From Anaerolineaceae bacterium (GTDB lineage: Bacteria; Chloroflexota; Anaerolineae; Anaerolineales; Anaerolineaceae): 8,897 nucleotides of DNA. The DNA is taken from the NCBI GenBank assembly GCA_003532515.1, contig DOEX01000156.1:1-8897 (forward strand), read 5' to 3'. Numbering within the stretch: position 1 is the stretch's first letter; each line of letters begins with the position of its first letter. Under the pieces are notes generated by a model that was given only the letters and a program-made list of their open reading frames with translations, ran no database searches and was not told the origin of the DNA. Positions 1 through 5,514 of this stretch are shown here, piece after piece. A program made the translations under genes and the position numbers.

Positions 1-408
1 TTCAATGTGTTGGCTTACTTCCAGGAACTGAGTGGTTTCCTGTTCATTGAAGCAAGACATGAGGGATTCGATTTGATTGACAAACCCGGGATAAACACGC
101 GCCAGCAGTTCAGCACCTGTTTCTGTCAGATAGAGCTGGTAACTGCGCCCGTCGTTGGGGTCGTTTTGGCGGGTGATCAGCCCATCTTTTGCCATGCCCT
201 GAACAACACGGGTGGTGTTGCTTTTGGTGCAGAGCAGACGGTCGCTCAAATCGATGTAATTAATGCCGGGGTTTTGTGCGACATGCAGGAGGATATAAAA
301 ACGCGGGATATTGAGACCGTGATCAGAAAGATAGGTCTTTTCGTGGTTATCTATGTGAAGAAAAATAGCCTTCAAAGATTCGTACAGATGTATTTTCATT
401 TGCGACAT
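1..408 (-). CDS. MarR-family transcriptional regulator, C-terminus outside window
   Basis: This is probably a dimeric winged-helix DNA-binding repressor. Translating the minus strand from the ATG at 408 gives 136 residues (MSQMKIHLYESLK...) still open at the left edge. The MarR layout is visible: an N-terminal dimerisation helix (about 1-30), a winged helix at about 35-95, a recognition helix near 61-73 (TKSNTTRVVQGM), and the wing motif DPNDGRSYQLYLTETG at about 83-98, a classic MarR signature (D-x-x-D-x-R...LT-x-x-G). The ATG at 408 is preceded by CTGGGGCGAA, a modest ribosome binding site. A second ATG at 399 is possible. A TAG at 433-435 closes the frame upstream. A promoter and palindromic operator lie immediately upstream, so autorepression is likely. 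The ligand and target genes are unknown, and any co-transcribed gene is off the left edge. Family MarR members run about 140-160 residues, so only a short tail is missing. Confidence 0.88.
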   Translation of the reverse strand, partial: MSQMKIHLYESLKAIFLHIDNHEKTYLSDHGLNIPRFYILLHVAQNPGINYIDLSDRLLCTKSNTTRVVQGMAKDGLITRQNDPNDGRSYQLYLTETGAELLARVYPGFVNQIESLMSCFNEQETTQFLEVSQHIE

Positions 409-433
409 TTCGCCCCAGCGATTGATTGTTGAC

Positions 434-451
434 TAGTTCATATGTCAACTA
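434..451. promoter_or_regulatory. Palindromic operator, probable MarR autoregulatory site
   Basis: TAGTTCATATGTCAACTA is an imperfect 18-bp palindrome with perfect 5-bp outer arms (TAGTT / AACTA). This is the size and AT-rich style typical of MarR operators. It begins within a few bases of the -10 box and covers the predicted start site of the MarR gene, so a bound dimer would block transcription. An overlapping inverted repeat, GTTGAC (428-433) and GTCAAC (444-449), could be a second or alternative half-site pair. Assignment to this regulator is inferred from position. Confidence 0.6.
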
Positions 452-452
452 A

Positions 453-480
453 ATTCTAACAAAATTGGTGGGAATGTCAA
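453..480 (-). promoter_or_regulatory. Probable sigma-70 promoter of the marR-type gene
   Basis: Read on the minus strand, a perfect -35 box TTGACA (475-480) is followed by a 16-base spacer and a -10 box TAGAAT (453-458). This places the transcription start near 446 and a leader of about 40 bases before the ATG at 408. The match is close to consensus, and the promoter points at the MarR gene. Confidence 0.65.
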
Positions 481-578
481 GCATAATGAGGAGGGTTACG
501 TTCGTTTATAACCAAAGGTGGGTTTGGGCGATTATTTTTGTGAGCGAGGGTTTTAAGGCTTTGGAAATTGACTCTTGG

Positions 579-601
579 CGGAGGGAGACAAGCCCCCTCC
601 G
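579..601. repeat. GC-rich hairpin CGGAGGG/CCCTCCG
   Basis: A perfect 7-bp inverted repeat (579-585 with 595-601) surrounds a 9-base loop. It lies in the gene-free gap left of the PHP gene, 30 bases before the first copy of the dispersed element. There is no T-run on either side, so it is not a standard terminator. Similar CCCCCTCC tracts occur at 905-912 and about 3809-3816, also in gaps. Confidence 0.45.
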
Positions 602-630
602 TACGGCTGAGCTTTATGTCCAGCCGATGC

Positions 631-722
631 CCAGTTCTATCATGGTCTCCTGAGTGCGAAGCCTGCTGTAAGCACCATGAAAGGCAGTTGACCGTCAGGT
701 CTTCCATTGTTTTGGCTCGGTC
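631..722 (+). repeat. Dispersed stem-loop element, copy 1
   Basis: This is the first of three near-identical copies in the window (the others are 3636-3740 inverted and 5227-5314 direct). It starts at CCAGTTCT and ends at TTGGCTCGGTC. Against copy 2 I count about five differences over 92 aligned bases. It carries an inverted repeat, CTATCATGGT (637-646) with ACCATGAAAG (674-683). The mismatch at 639 breaks the 10-bp stem that is perfect in the other two copies. The second hairpin, GACCG...CGGTC, is retained at its right end. Only the left part of the element's right tail is present. No credible protein gene overlaps it. Confidence 0.85.
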
Positions 723-803
723 GGCCCACTAAAGGGGTGCTACGCAAGAGACCTTCGCCAACAGCGGAAAAAGATCAGGCTTGATTCAGCAACCGCATGA
801 GAC

Positions 804-866
804 GTCAGGTTGAATTACGCAACCTGACCTACGGTTGCCGGGTTCAAAACCGGAACCTGGCCTACG
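804..866. repeat. Two tandem hairpin units ending in CCTACGG
   Basis: Unit 1 is GTCAGGTTG (804-812), a 7-base loop, then CAACCTGAC (820-828), a perfect 9-bp stem followed by CCTACGG. Unit 2 is CCGGGTTC (838-845), a 7-base loop, then GAACCTGG (853-860), an 8-bp stem with one G-U pair, again followed by CCTACGG. The units are 32 bases apart. The loops share the form AA...CG although the stems differ in sequence. A degenerate third unit without a clear stem may lie at about 966-988 (CAGGCCAGCCTACAG). The function is unknown; it looks like a palindromic intergenic repeat family. Confidence 0.6.
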
Positions 867-898
867 GGCTTCGCCTATAAAGAGAAATCGGATTGCGT

Positions 899-961
899 TT
901 CACACCCCCTCCAGCCTTCTGTTGGCGGTGGGAGGGGGATGAAGTGGGTGGGTGGTGTGAA
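899..961. repeat. Long stem-loop downstream of the PHP gene
   Basis: The outer arms TTCACACC (899-906) and GGTGTGAA (954-961) are perfectly complementary. An inner pair, CCCCCTCC (905-912) and GGAGGGGG (931-938), is also perfect but shares two bases with the outer arm, so the two stems partly compete. The structure begins 34 bases past the stop codon of the minus-strand PHP gene and could mark the end of its transcript. It lacks the T-run of a normal intrinsic terminator. Confidence 0.45.
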
Positions 962-994
962 GGAGTGCCGGACAGGCCAGCCTACAGAATTTTC

Positions 995-2311
995 CTATAA
1001 AACCGAATCAAACCAAATCGGGTTGGTGACGAGGGCGGGGAGCATCGGCAGACCGGGGAAGAAACTGCGCCAGACTTCCAGCCTGAGGTAACCCGGTTTC
1101 TCGACGGGAATGTTGGTCTCCCAGTCGCCATTGCCTGGGGCGGTGAGGAGAATGCGCTCGCCATCCTGGTCGATCAGCCTGATCTGATCGCCCGTTTCAA
1201 GCGAAAGGGCTTGTAAATGTGCCTCCAGACCCGTTCGCCAGGGCAAGATGACCCCATAGGTTGCGCCATCTACATCCAAATCGAGCTGCAGATCAGTAGG
1301 GCTGTAGGTGAAGTAACTGTGCCCGGCTTCGACTGCCGCCAGGATGTCTTTTTCGCTGGCAGACCAGGCTAAAACATTGAGGGTTGGGTTCGCCAGGCGC
1401 TGAAAAACCGTGTCTTCGTGATAGTCACTGCCGCAAACCGCCACCTGGCGCTTGCCGGCTTTGAGCATCTGATCCCACCAGGCGATGGTTTCAATGTTCT
1501 TTGGGCGCATGGGTCCGTTCCAGACCTCAATCAGGTCGAAATCGAGCGCTTCGAGGTTAAAACGGAAGCCAAAACTGCTTTCCAGGGGATGGTTGATGCA
1601 GATCAAAGCGCCGTTTTGGCGCGCCTGGCGGAATTTTTCCTGAACCTCTTCATCTGTGTTGGTGAAGAAGGCTCCCTGGTAAGCTTCTTCGACGCCCAGA
1701 AAGTTGCTGTGACCCTTGTAGTGGGTCCACTCCAAACCAGGGATGATGGTGAGACCGGGAATCTTGGGGAAGGAGGCACGTTTGACCGGCTGATTGTGGT
1801 CGGTGACAGCGATGAAATCCAGCCCGTGTTCGCGGGCATGCCGCGCGAGGTGGTCCAGTGGAAGCAGACCGTCAGAGGCAAGCGTGTGGGTGTGCAAGTC
1901 GCCCTTCAGCCAGCGGCGGGTTTTTGGGGTAAAACGTAAACTGACTTTCACGTCCACGCCATTCGGTGAAACAACGTAAGCCCCGAGCATGATCTGCCAG
2001 GTGCCGGCGCTGAGCGGGTGAGGCTGGTAGCCGGGGGTGGCTTCGGTGGTGGAGACAAAAATGACATCGCGGCTCGAGCCGCTGGCACCCACCTGGCTGC
2101 CATCCGGCGCGAGAAGACCCAGATCGATGCGGTTGACGCGTTGGCGGGATGAAAAATTCCCATTTTCGACGGTCAACGGCTGATTGTGGTTATACGGATA
2201 GGAGTATTCGATGTCGATGCGTTCGGTGAAGGCCGGCATTTCGAAGGGCATTAACAGGTAAAGCCCTTGTTGGTCATTGGAAATGTGATGGGTGAGGTTT
2301 AATGTTTGCAT
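995..2311 (-). CDS. CehA/McbA-like PHP-domain metallohydrolase
   Basis: The gene encodes a 438-residue, probably cytoplasmic, metal-dependent hydrolase of the PHP superfamily, which cleaves phosphoesters or related bonds with a di- or trinuclear metal site. Residues 1-130 form a beta-rich N-terminal domain (about 5-35 resembles the usual Q-x(n)-PF-x-MPA opening of this group). The PHP core starts at about 134. Metal ligands are visible in order: DLHTHT with H140 and H142, TDHN with D171 and H172, E194, H201, INHP with H241, and GSDYHED with D296 and H298. The last 100 residues form a smaller beta-rich tail. No signal peptide or membrane segment is seen. The start is fixed by the conserved N-terminal block, although no good Shine-Dalgarno site precedes it. 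It diverges from the PIG-L gene across a 73-base gap. The substrate cannot be told from sequence; DNA polymerase or histidinol phosphatase PHP roles are unlikely given the architecture. Confidence 0.85.
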   Translation of the reverse strand: MQTLNLTHHISNDQQGLYLLMPFEMPAFTERIDIEYSYPYNHNQPLTVENGNFSSRQRVNRIDLGLLAPDGSQVGASGSSRDVIFVSTTEATPGYQPHPLSAGTWQIMLGAYVVSPNGVDVKVSLRFTPKTRRWLKGDLHTHTLASDGLLPLDHLARHAREHGLDFIAVTDHNQPVKRASFPKIPGLTIIPGLEWTHYKGHSNFLGVEEAYQGAFFTNTDEEVQEKFRQARQNGALICINHPLESSFGFRFNLEALDFDLIEVWNGPMRPKNIETIAWWDQMLKAGKRQVAVCGSDYHEDTVFQRLANPTLNVLAWSASEKDILAAVEAGHSYFTYSPTDLQLDLDVDGATYGVILPWRTGLEAHLQALSLETGDQIRLIDQDGERILLTAPGNGDWETNIPVEKPGYLRLEVWRSFFPGLPMLPALVTNPIWFDSVL

Positions 2312-2345
2312 AGGTAGTATGTTAGCATAAAAACGCCTGCATAAT

Positions 2346-2367
2346 GGTATATTTGATTGTGTATACC
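2346..2367. promoter_or_regulatory. Inverted repeat in the divergent PHP / PIG-L promoter region
   Basis: GGTATA (2346-2351) and TATACC (2362-2367) form a 6-bp inverted repeat with a 10-base spacer in the 73-base gap between two divergent genes. It could be a regulator site or simply two mirrored -10-like boxes. No convincing -35 box was found for either direction. Confidence 0.3.
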
Positions 2368-2384
2368 TTTACTGGAGAAGAATA

Positions 2385-3230
2385 ATGTTCACTCAAACCA
2401 ATTCCGAAATTTTTATTCCCGATGGGTCGGACCCAGCCCAAGCGTTGGCGCGCACAACTCATCTTTGCATTGCCGCCCACCAGGATGATATCGAAATCAT
2501 GGCTGTTGAAGGCATTTTACGTGCCTATGAAAACCCCGACCTCCATTTCACCGGCTGTGTTGTCACCGATGGTCACGGCTCGCCCCGTGCTGGCAAATTT
2601 GCCGAGGTGAGCGATGATGAAATGGCGCAAATCCGGGTGGAAGAGCAGAAAGAAGCTGCCCGGATCGGCAAATATTCCGCCCAGGTGTTTTTGGGTTATC
2701 CCAGTTCCGAGGTCAAAAAGACTGGTAACCAGGCGCTCAAAGAGGATTTGAAGAATCTGATCAGGCAAACCCGAACAGAAGTTTTGTATACCCACAACCT
2801 GGCGGATAAACATAACACCCACGTCGGCGTGCTGATGCGCGTACTTGAAGCATTGCGCGAACTGGAACCCGAAGCACTGCCGAAGCGATTAATTGGCTGC
2901 GAGGTTTGGCGAGATTTGGATTGGATGCCGGACGAGAAAAAGGTGGTCATGGACGTCTCGGCGAACAAAGAATTGCAAACCCAATTGGTGGACGTCTTTG
3001 TTTCCCAGGTGCAGGGCGGAAAGAATTATACCGATGCCATCCTGGGCAGGCGTGCCGCTAATGCGACCTTTTTTGCTTCGCATGCGACCGATAACGCCAC
3101 CGGGCTGAGCTTCGGGATGGACATGACCCCCTTGTTGCTGGATAGGAGCCTGGACCCGCTCGAATTTGTGAAGGGTTATTTGCAAGAGTTCCAGGATAGC
3201 GTTGTGGGCTTGCTTGAAGCAATGCGATAA
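2385..3230 (+). CDS. PIG-L family deacetylase (zinc-dependent)
   Basis: The gene encodes 281 residues of the PIG-L/LmbE fold. These enzymes remove acetyl groups from N-acetylglucosamine-type substrates (GlcNAc-PI, mycothiol and bacillithiol precursors, antibiotic intermediates). The family's first motif appears as AHQDD at 31-35 (normally AHPDD): H32 and D35 fit zinc ligands and D34 the catalytic base. The second motif, THNLADKHNTH at about 136-146, supplies D141, H143 and the third zinc ligand H146. A TDGHGSPR block at 61-68 matches the usual T-x-G substrate loop. The ATG is preceded by GGAG (2374-2377) at 7 bases. There is no signal peptide, so it is likely cytoplasmic. It stands as a single gene between the divergent PHP gene and a small membrane protein with its own promoter. 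The substrate is unknown; no thiol-pathway or glycosyltransferase gene lies nearby. The proline-to-glutamine change in the first motif does not touch a metal ligand. Confidence 0.88.
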   Translation: MFTQTNSEIFIPDGSDPAQALARTTHLCIAAHQDDIEIMAVEGILRAYENPDLHFTGCVVTDGHGSPRAGKFAEVSDDEMAQIRVEEQKEAARIGKYSAQVFLGYPSSEVKKTGNQALKEDLKNLIRQTRTEVLYTHNLADKHNTHVGVLMRVLEALRELEPEALPKRLIGCEVWRDLDWMPDEKKVVMDVSANKELQTQLVDVFVSQVQGGKNYTDAILGRRAANATFFASHATDNATGLSFGMDMTPLLLDRSLDPLEFVKGYLQEFQDSVVGLLEAMR

Positions 3231-3241
3231 AAATTGTGAAG

Positions 3242-3269
3242 TTGCGATATTACAAATAACTAGTATAAT
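3242..3269 (+). promoter_or_regulatory. Probable sigma-70 promoter of the small membrane protein gene
   Basis: A -35 box TTGCGA (3242-3247), a 16-base spacer and a perfect -10 box TATAAT (3264-3269) lie just after the PIG-L stop codon. They sit 36 bases before the start codon of the next gene. The promoter implies separate expression of the small gene. Confidence 0.6.
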
Positions 3270-3305
3270 GGCTACACAACTTTCATCTATTTATAAGGAG
3301 ATATC

Positions 3306-3476
3306 ATGAAATTAAGTGCACCTACCAATCTTGTATTCATCGTTGCTGTTGTACTGTTTGTGCTGGCACTGCTGGCGCAATTCGGTCTGGTCAGCGCCCT
3401 GGCTGCGGCTATGCCCTGGCTGTGGGTTGTAGCATTCGTCCTGTTGGCATTGGGCGTATTGTTAAAAGATTTTTAG
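3306..3476 (+). CDS. Small hydrophobic protein with two predicted membrane helices
   Basis: The gene encodes 56 residues beginning MKLSAPTNLVFIVAVV and ending LLKDF. Two hydrophobic stretches (about 8-34 and 37-53) are separated by a short AMPW turn. Charge is confined to K2 at the start and K54 and D55 at the end, which suggests a helical hairpin in the inner membrane. Strong signals support it as a real gene: AGGAG at 3296-3300 with 5-base spacing, a good promoter (3242-3269), and a strong intrinsic terminator 20 bases after the TAG stop. From memory, short proteins opening with MKLSAP and ending in LLK-x-hydrophobic occur as uncharacterised proteins in several phyla. I could not verify this, and no function is known to me. 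Confidence 0.8.
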   Translation: MKLSAPTNLVFIVAVVLFVLALLAQFGLVSALAAAMPWLWVVAFVLLALGVLLKDF

Positions 3477-3496
3477 TATTTAGTAGAAGTGATTTT

Positions 3497-3526
3497 GAAA
3501 AAGTTGGCGTATAAGCCAACTTTTTC
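3497..3526 (+). terminator. Intrinsic terminator after the small membrane protein gene
   Basis: A perfect 12-bp stem, GAAAAAGTTGGC (3497-3508) with GCCAACTTTTTC (3515-3526), encloses a 6-base loop. The right arm ends in a run of five T. The A-run and T-run symmetry means it could work in both directions. Confidence 0.85.
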
Positions 3527-3635
3527 GTTTAAGGTGGGCTTAGGTGGGAAAGTGACCGGTGTGAAAAAAAATGGTTTGTCCTACATAAGGGATAGCTGCC
3601 ATGCCGTCCCGGATCCTTGATTCGGCACAAATTTC

Positions 3636-3740
3636 GGGAGACCTGCTCTGACCGAGCCAATGCAATGGAGACCTGGCGGTCAACTGCCTTTCATGGTGCT
3701 TACAGCAGGCTTCGCACTCAGGAGACCATGAAAGAACTGG
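3636..3740 (-). repeat. Dispersed stem-loop element, copy 2 (inverted, fullest copy)
   Basis: This copy is the reverse complement of copies 1 and 3 and is the most complete, at 105 bp from AGAACTGG (right end, 3733-3740) to GGGAGACCTGC (left end, 3636-3646). It has a perfect 10-bp stem, CTTTCATGGT (3688-3697) with ACCATGAAAG (3725-3734), around a 27-base loop. A second stem, GACCG with CGGTC plus CCA with TGG, lies in the left third. Copy 1 shares the GGCTCGGTC part and copy 3 the GCAGGTCTCCC end, so copy 2 unites features found separately in the others. It lies between the terminator at 3526 and the end of the lysozyme gene. The remainder of this 368-base gap shows no further gene. Confidence 0.85.
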
Positions 3741-3844
3741 AGCCAATGATACAGAGCGGGCTCATTCCGACCTACGCGAACGTAAGGAAAGAGAAATGAA
3801 GGAACGCACCCCCTCCAGCGAACCGTATGGAGAGGCAATTTCGA

Positions 3845-4969
3845 TTATCCCACTTCGCGCATGTATTGCGGTTCGGCGGAGCACCACATCTGCCCATCCG
3901 AGGAGATGCGCAACCAGCCATTCTTCACCTCATAGACAGTAACAACATCGTTGCGGATCAAATTGCCGACGATTTTGTAGTTTTTCCCAGGGCCTTCGCG
4001 CAGGTAAAGGGCTTTGACGATGCACTGGGCGCGCCTTAATTCCTTTGACACCAGGGGAGTCTCGGGCGGCGTCCGCAGCATGTAATTGCCGGCTCCAGAG
4101 CACCAGACCTCAGCGGTCGGGTCCAGCCGTAACCAACCATTGTCCTCCGCGTAAACTGAGACGACTTCGCCCAGGTTTAACTTGCCGATCACCTTGAAGC
4201 TGGCGCCAGGACCTTCACGCTTGCGCAGGCTGTTGACCATGCATTTCGCCCTAAAAAGGACGCTGGGTTCGGGGATGTTAAGGTAACCAGTGGGGTTGTT
4301 AAAGTATTTCCAAACCGCTTCTGTGTCACCGTTGAAGCGGTTGTAATCCATATAACGACCAAAACCGCCGATCGACTTACACCGGTCACCGGTTTGGTGG
4401 ATCAGGTAAGTGTCGACACCCTTGGGCAAAAGCGGGGGACCAGGGTGTTCCTGGGTGTAGAAGGGAGAAGGCGCAGGTCTGCGATAGGTCGCCAGCCACC
4501 AATCTAACCGGGGCAAGTCGGAAATTTGCAAGTAGGTGTTGACCCAGCCGGCGCGGGAGTAGATGATGGGGTAACGACCGGTGCGGGATTTGCAAATTTC
4601 GAGACTGTTGAGGGTAGTGGAAGTGATGCGGGAACGAGTGTTAATCCCAGCCACTTCGAGATCCAGGGCAATACGATCGTGCGCCCAATCGCTTTTGTTT
4701 TCAAGCATTTTGAAGAGAGAATCCATTTGGGCAACAGCGCTTTCACCGAAATAAAGCACGTGGTAGGCGATGCGACCAACCTGGAGATGCCCCATTTGGG
4801 TCCAGTGGTAGGTGAATTGCGGGTCGCGGTAGCCCCAGGAGACGCCAGCGCGGGCAGCGATGAAAGTAAGCGGCTCAGCGTGGTTTTTGATGGTTTCAAA
4901 ATTGACCCGCCGGGTGCCCTCGGCGTTCGTTTGGTGTTTGCTGATGTCGATTCCAAATGCTCGTGTCAT
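3845..4969 (-). CDS. GH25 lysozyme with two C-terminal SH3b domains
   Basis: The gene encodes 374 residues and should be a peptidoglycan muramidase. The GH25 barrel spans about 1-225: GIDIS with D8, and LDLE with D103 and E105 as the catalytic acid pair (equivalent to D9, D98 and E100 of the Streptomyces enzyme Cellosyl), then YSRAGW (137-142), DWWLA (156-160) and a closing MDYNRF (207-212). Two SH3b wall-binding domains follow at about 238-298 and 312-372. Both carry REGPG, a VV-x-VY strand, NGWLR and WCS...YM, showing a recent tandem duplication. I chose the ATG at 4969 over one 11 codons upstream (5002) because AGGAGG (4974-4979) sits 4 bases before it and the GH25 fold starts there. No signal peptide is visible with either start, so export route is unclear. 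Phage endolysins share this layout, but no phage genes are nearby. Confidence 0.88.
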   Translation of the reverse strand: MTRAFGIDISKHQTNAEGTRRVNFETIKNHAEPLTFIAARAGVSWGYRDPQFTYHWTQMGHLQVGRIAYHVLYFGESAVAQMDSLFKMLENKSDWAHDRIALDLEVAGINTRSRITSTTLNSLEICKSRTGRYPIIYSRAGWVNTYLQISDLPRLDWWLATYRRPAPSPFYTQEHPGPPLLPKGVDTYLIHQTGDRCKSIGGFGRYMDYNRFNGDTEAVWKYFNNPTGYLNIPEPSVLFRAKCMVNSLRKREGPGASFKVIGKLNLGEVVSVYAEDNGWLRLDPTAEVWCSGAGNYMLRTPPETPLVSKELRRAQCIVKALYLREGPGKNYKIVGNLIRNDVVTVYEVKNGWLRISSDGQMWCSAEPQYMREVG

Positions 4970-5065
4970 ACTTCCTCCTGGTTTACCCAAAACCAGTATC
5001 ACAAAATACCCGATTGAGAGGGTTGTTAGGAGTGTAGGTGCAAGGAAAGTGCCAGAGGCTAGGGA

Positions 5066-5112
5066 GCAGGGATTAGGAAACCCTTACACAGGGCAGGCAG
5101 GGATCAGGAAAC
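5066..5112. repeat. Short imperfect direct repeat (16 bp, period 31)
   Basis: GCAGGGATTAGGAAAC (5066-5081) recurs as GCAGGGATCAGGAAAC (5097-5112), 15 of 16 bases identical. It lies in the purine-rich gap upstream of the lysozyme gene. No function can be assigned. Confidence 0.45.
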
Positions 5113-5152
5113 AGAGAGCGGTAGTAGGGCGTGACGAAGTGCCCGTAGGGTA

Positions 5153-5200
5153 TTGAGGAGGTTGTTGCATGGAGGTTTTGATGCATAGTAACCTCCTCAA
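5153..5200. repeat. Long perfect hairpin between lysozyme gene and element copy 3
   Basis: TTGAGGAGGTT (5153-5163) and AACCTCCTCAA (5190-5200) form a perfect 11-bp stem. Inside it, TGCAT (5166-5170) pairs with ATGCA (5181-5185). No T-run follows on either strand, so it is not a standard terminator. It ends 26 bases before copy 3 of the dispersed element. The stem contains an AGGAGG-like sequence but no gene follows it. Confidence 0.6.
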
Positions 5201-5226
5201 TCCGCCGTCCTTCCAAGCAGCATACC

Positions 5227-5314
5227 CCAGTTCTTTCATGGTCCCCTGAGTGCGAAGCCTGCTGTAAGCACCATGAAAGGCAGTTGACCGTCAGGTCTCC
5301 ATTGCAGGTCTCCC
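5227..5314 (+). repeat. Dispersed stem-loop element, copy 3 (internal 17-bp deletion)
   Basis: This copy has the same orientation as copy 1. The 10-bp stem CTTTCATGGT (5233-5242) with ACCATGAAAG (5270-5279) is perfect. Compared with copy 2 it is 88 bp instead of 105 bp. The difference is a clean 17-bp loss of the segment that holds the right arm of the second hairpin (GGCTCGGTC), with GC-type short repeats at the junction. The terminal GCAGGTCTCCC is kept. Confidence 0.85.
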
Positions 5315-5325
5315 CTATAAATGGC

Positions 5326-5434
5326 AGCCCTCACCCCCGTTCGCTTTGCTCACGGAACCAGCCTTTGGCTGGACTTCGCCTCCACTCCCTTCCACTACGT
5401 TACAAGGATCTTCGACCGCAAGTGGAGGAGGGCT
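5326..5434. repeat. Nested inverted repeats, possible three-way-junction fold
   Basis: AGCCCTC (5326-5332) pairs with GAGGGCT (5428-5434), and CTCCACT (5380-5386) pairs with AGTGGAG (5421-5427) directly next to it. Between the left arms lies a perfect hairpin, CCAGCC-TTT-GGCTGG (5358-5372). All three stems are compatible and would stack as a three-way junction. No gene or T-run is associated. It may be a decayed mobile repeat or a structured RNA. Confidence 0.45.
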
Positions 5435-5462
5435 TAATTGCGAATGAGCCTATAAATTATTA

Positions 5463-5508
5463 GGAAAAAGATCCTTCGCAACAAAAGCTCAGGATGACAA
5501 TCTTTTCC
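5463..5508 (-). terminator. Possible terminator of the xanthine dehydrogenase gene
   Basis: On the minus strand, GGAAAAG (5502-5508) pairs with CTTTTTCC (5463-5470, one extra T) and ATCCT (5491-5495) with AGGAT (5471-5475), leaving a 6-base bulge. The right arm ends in five T. It follows the stop of the minus-strand dehydrogenase by about 50 bases. The bulge and weak A-T outer stem make this tentative. Confidence 0.35.
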
Positions 5509-5514
5509 TGTCAA

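Noticed and set aside
7..432. Plus-strand open frame of 141 codons opposite the MarR gene
   Set aside because: The minus strand gives a clear MarR protein with matching promoter and operator; the plus frame has no recognisable domain and no ribosome site.
477..707. Minus-strand open frame of 76 codons in the left gap
   Set aside because: Its start end lies inside dispersed element copy 1 and the rest in hairpin DNA; no ribosome site and no domain. Such frames will appear wherever the element occurs.
899..961. Intrinsic terminator for the PHP gene
   Set aside because: The stem is strong but no T-run follows on the minus strand, so I list it only as a stem-loop.
3540..3799. Two open frames (68 codons minus, 60 codons plus) around element copy 2
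   Set aside because: Both are largely made by the repeat itself, on opposite strands, with no ribosome site or protein-like composition beyond the repeat.
4970..5002. Upstream ATG at 5002 for the lysozyme
   Set aside because: It adds 11 residues with no signal-peptide character, and the strong AGGAGG at 4974-4979 would then lie inside the coding region; the ATG at 4969 fits better.
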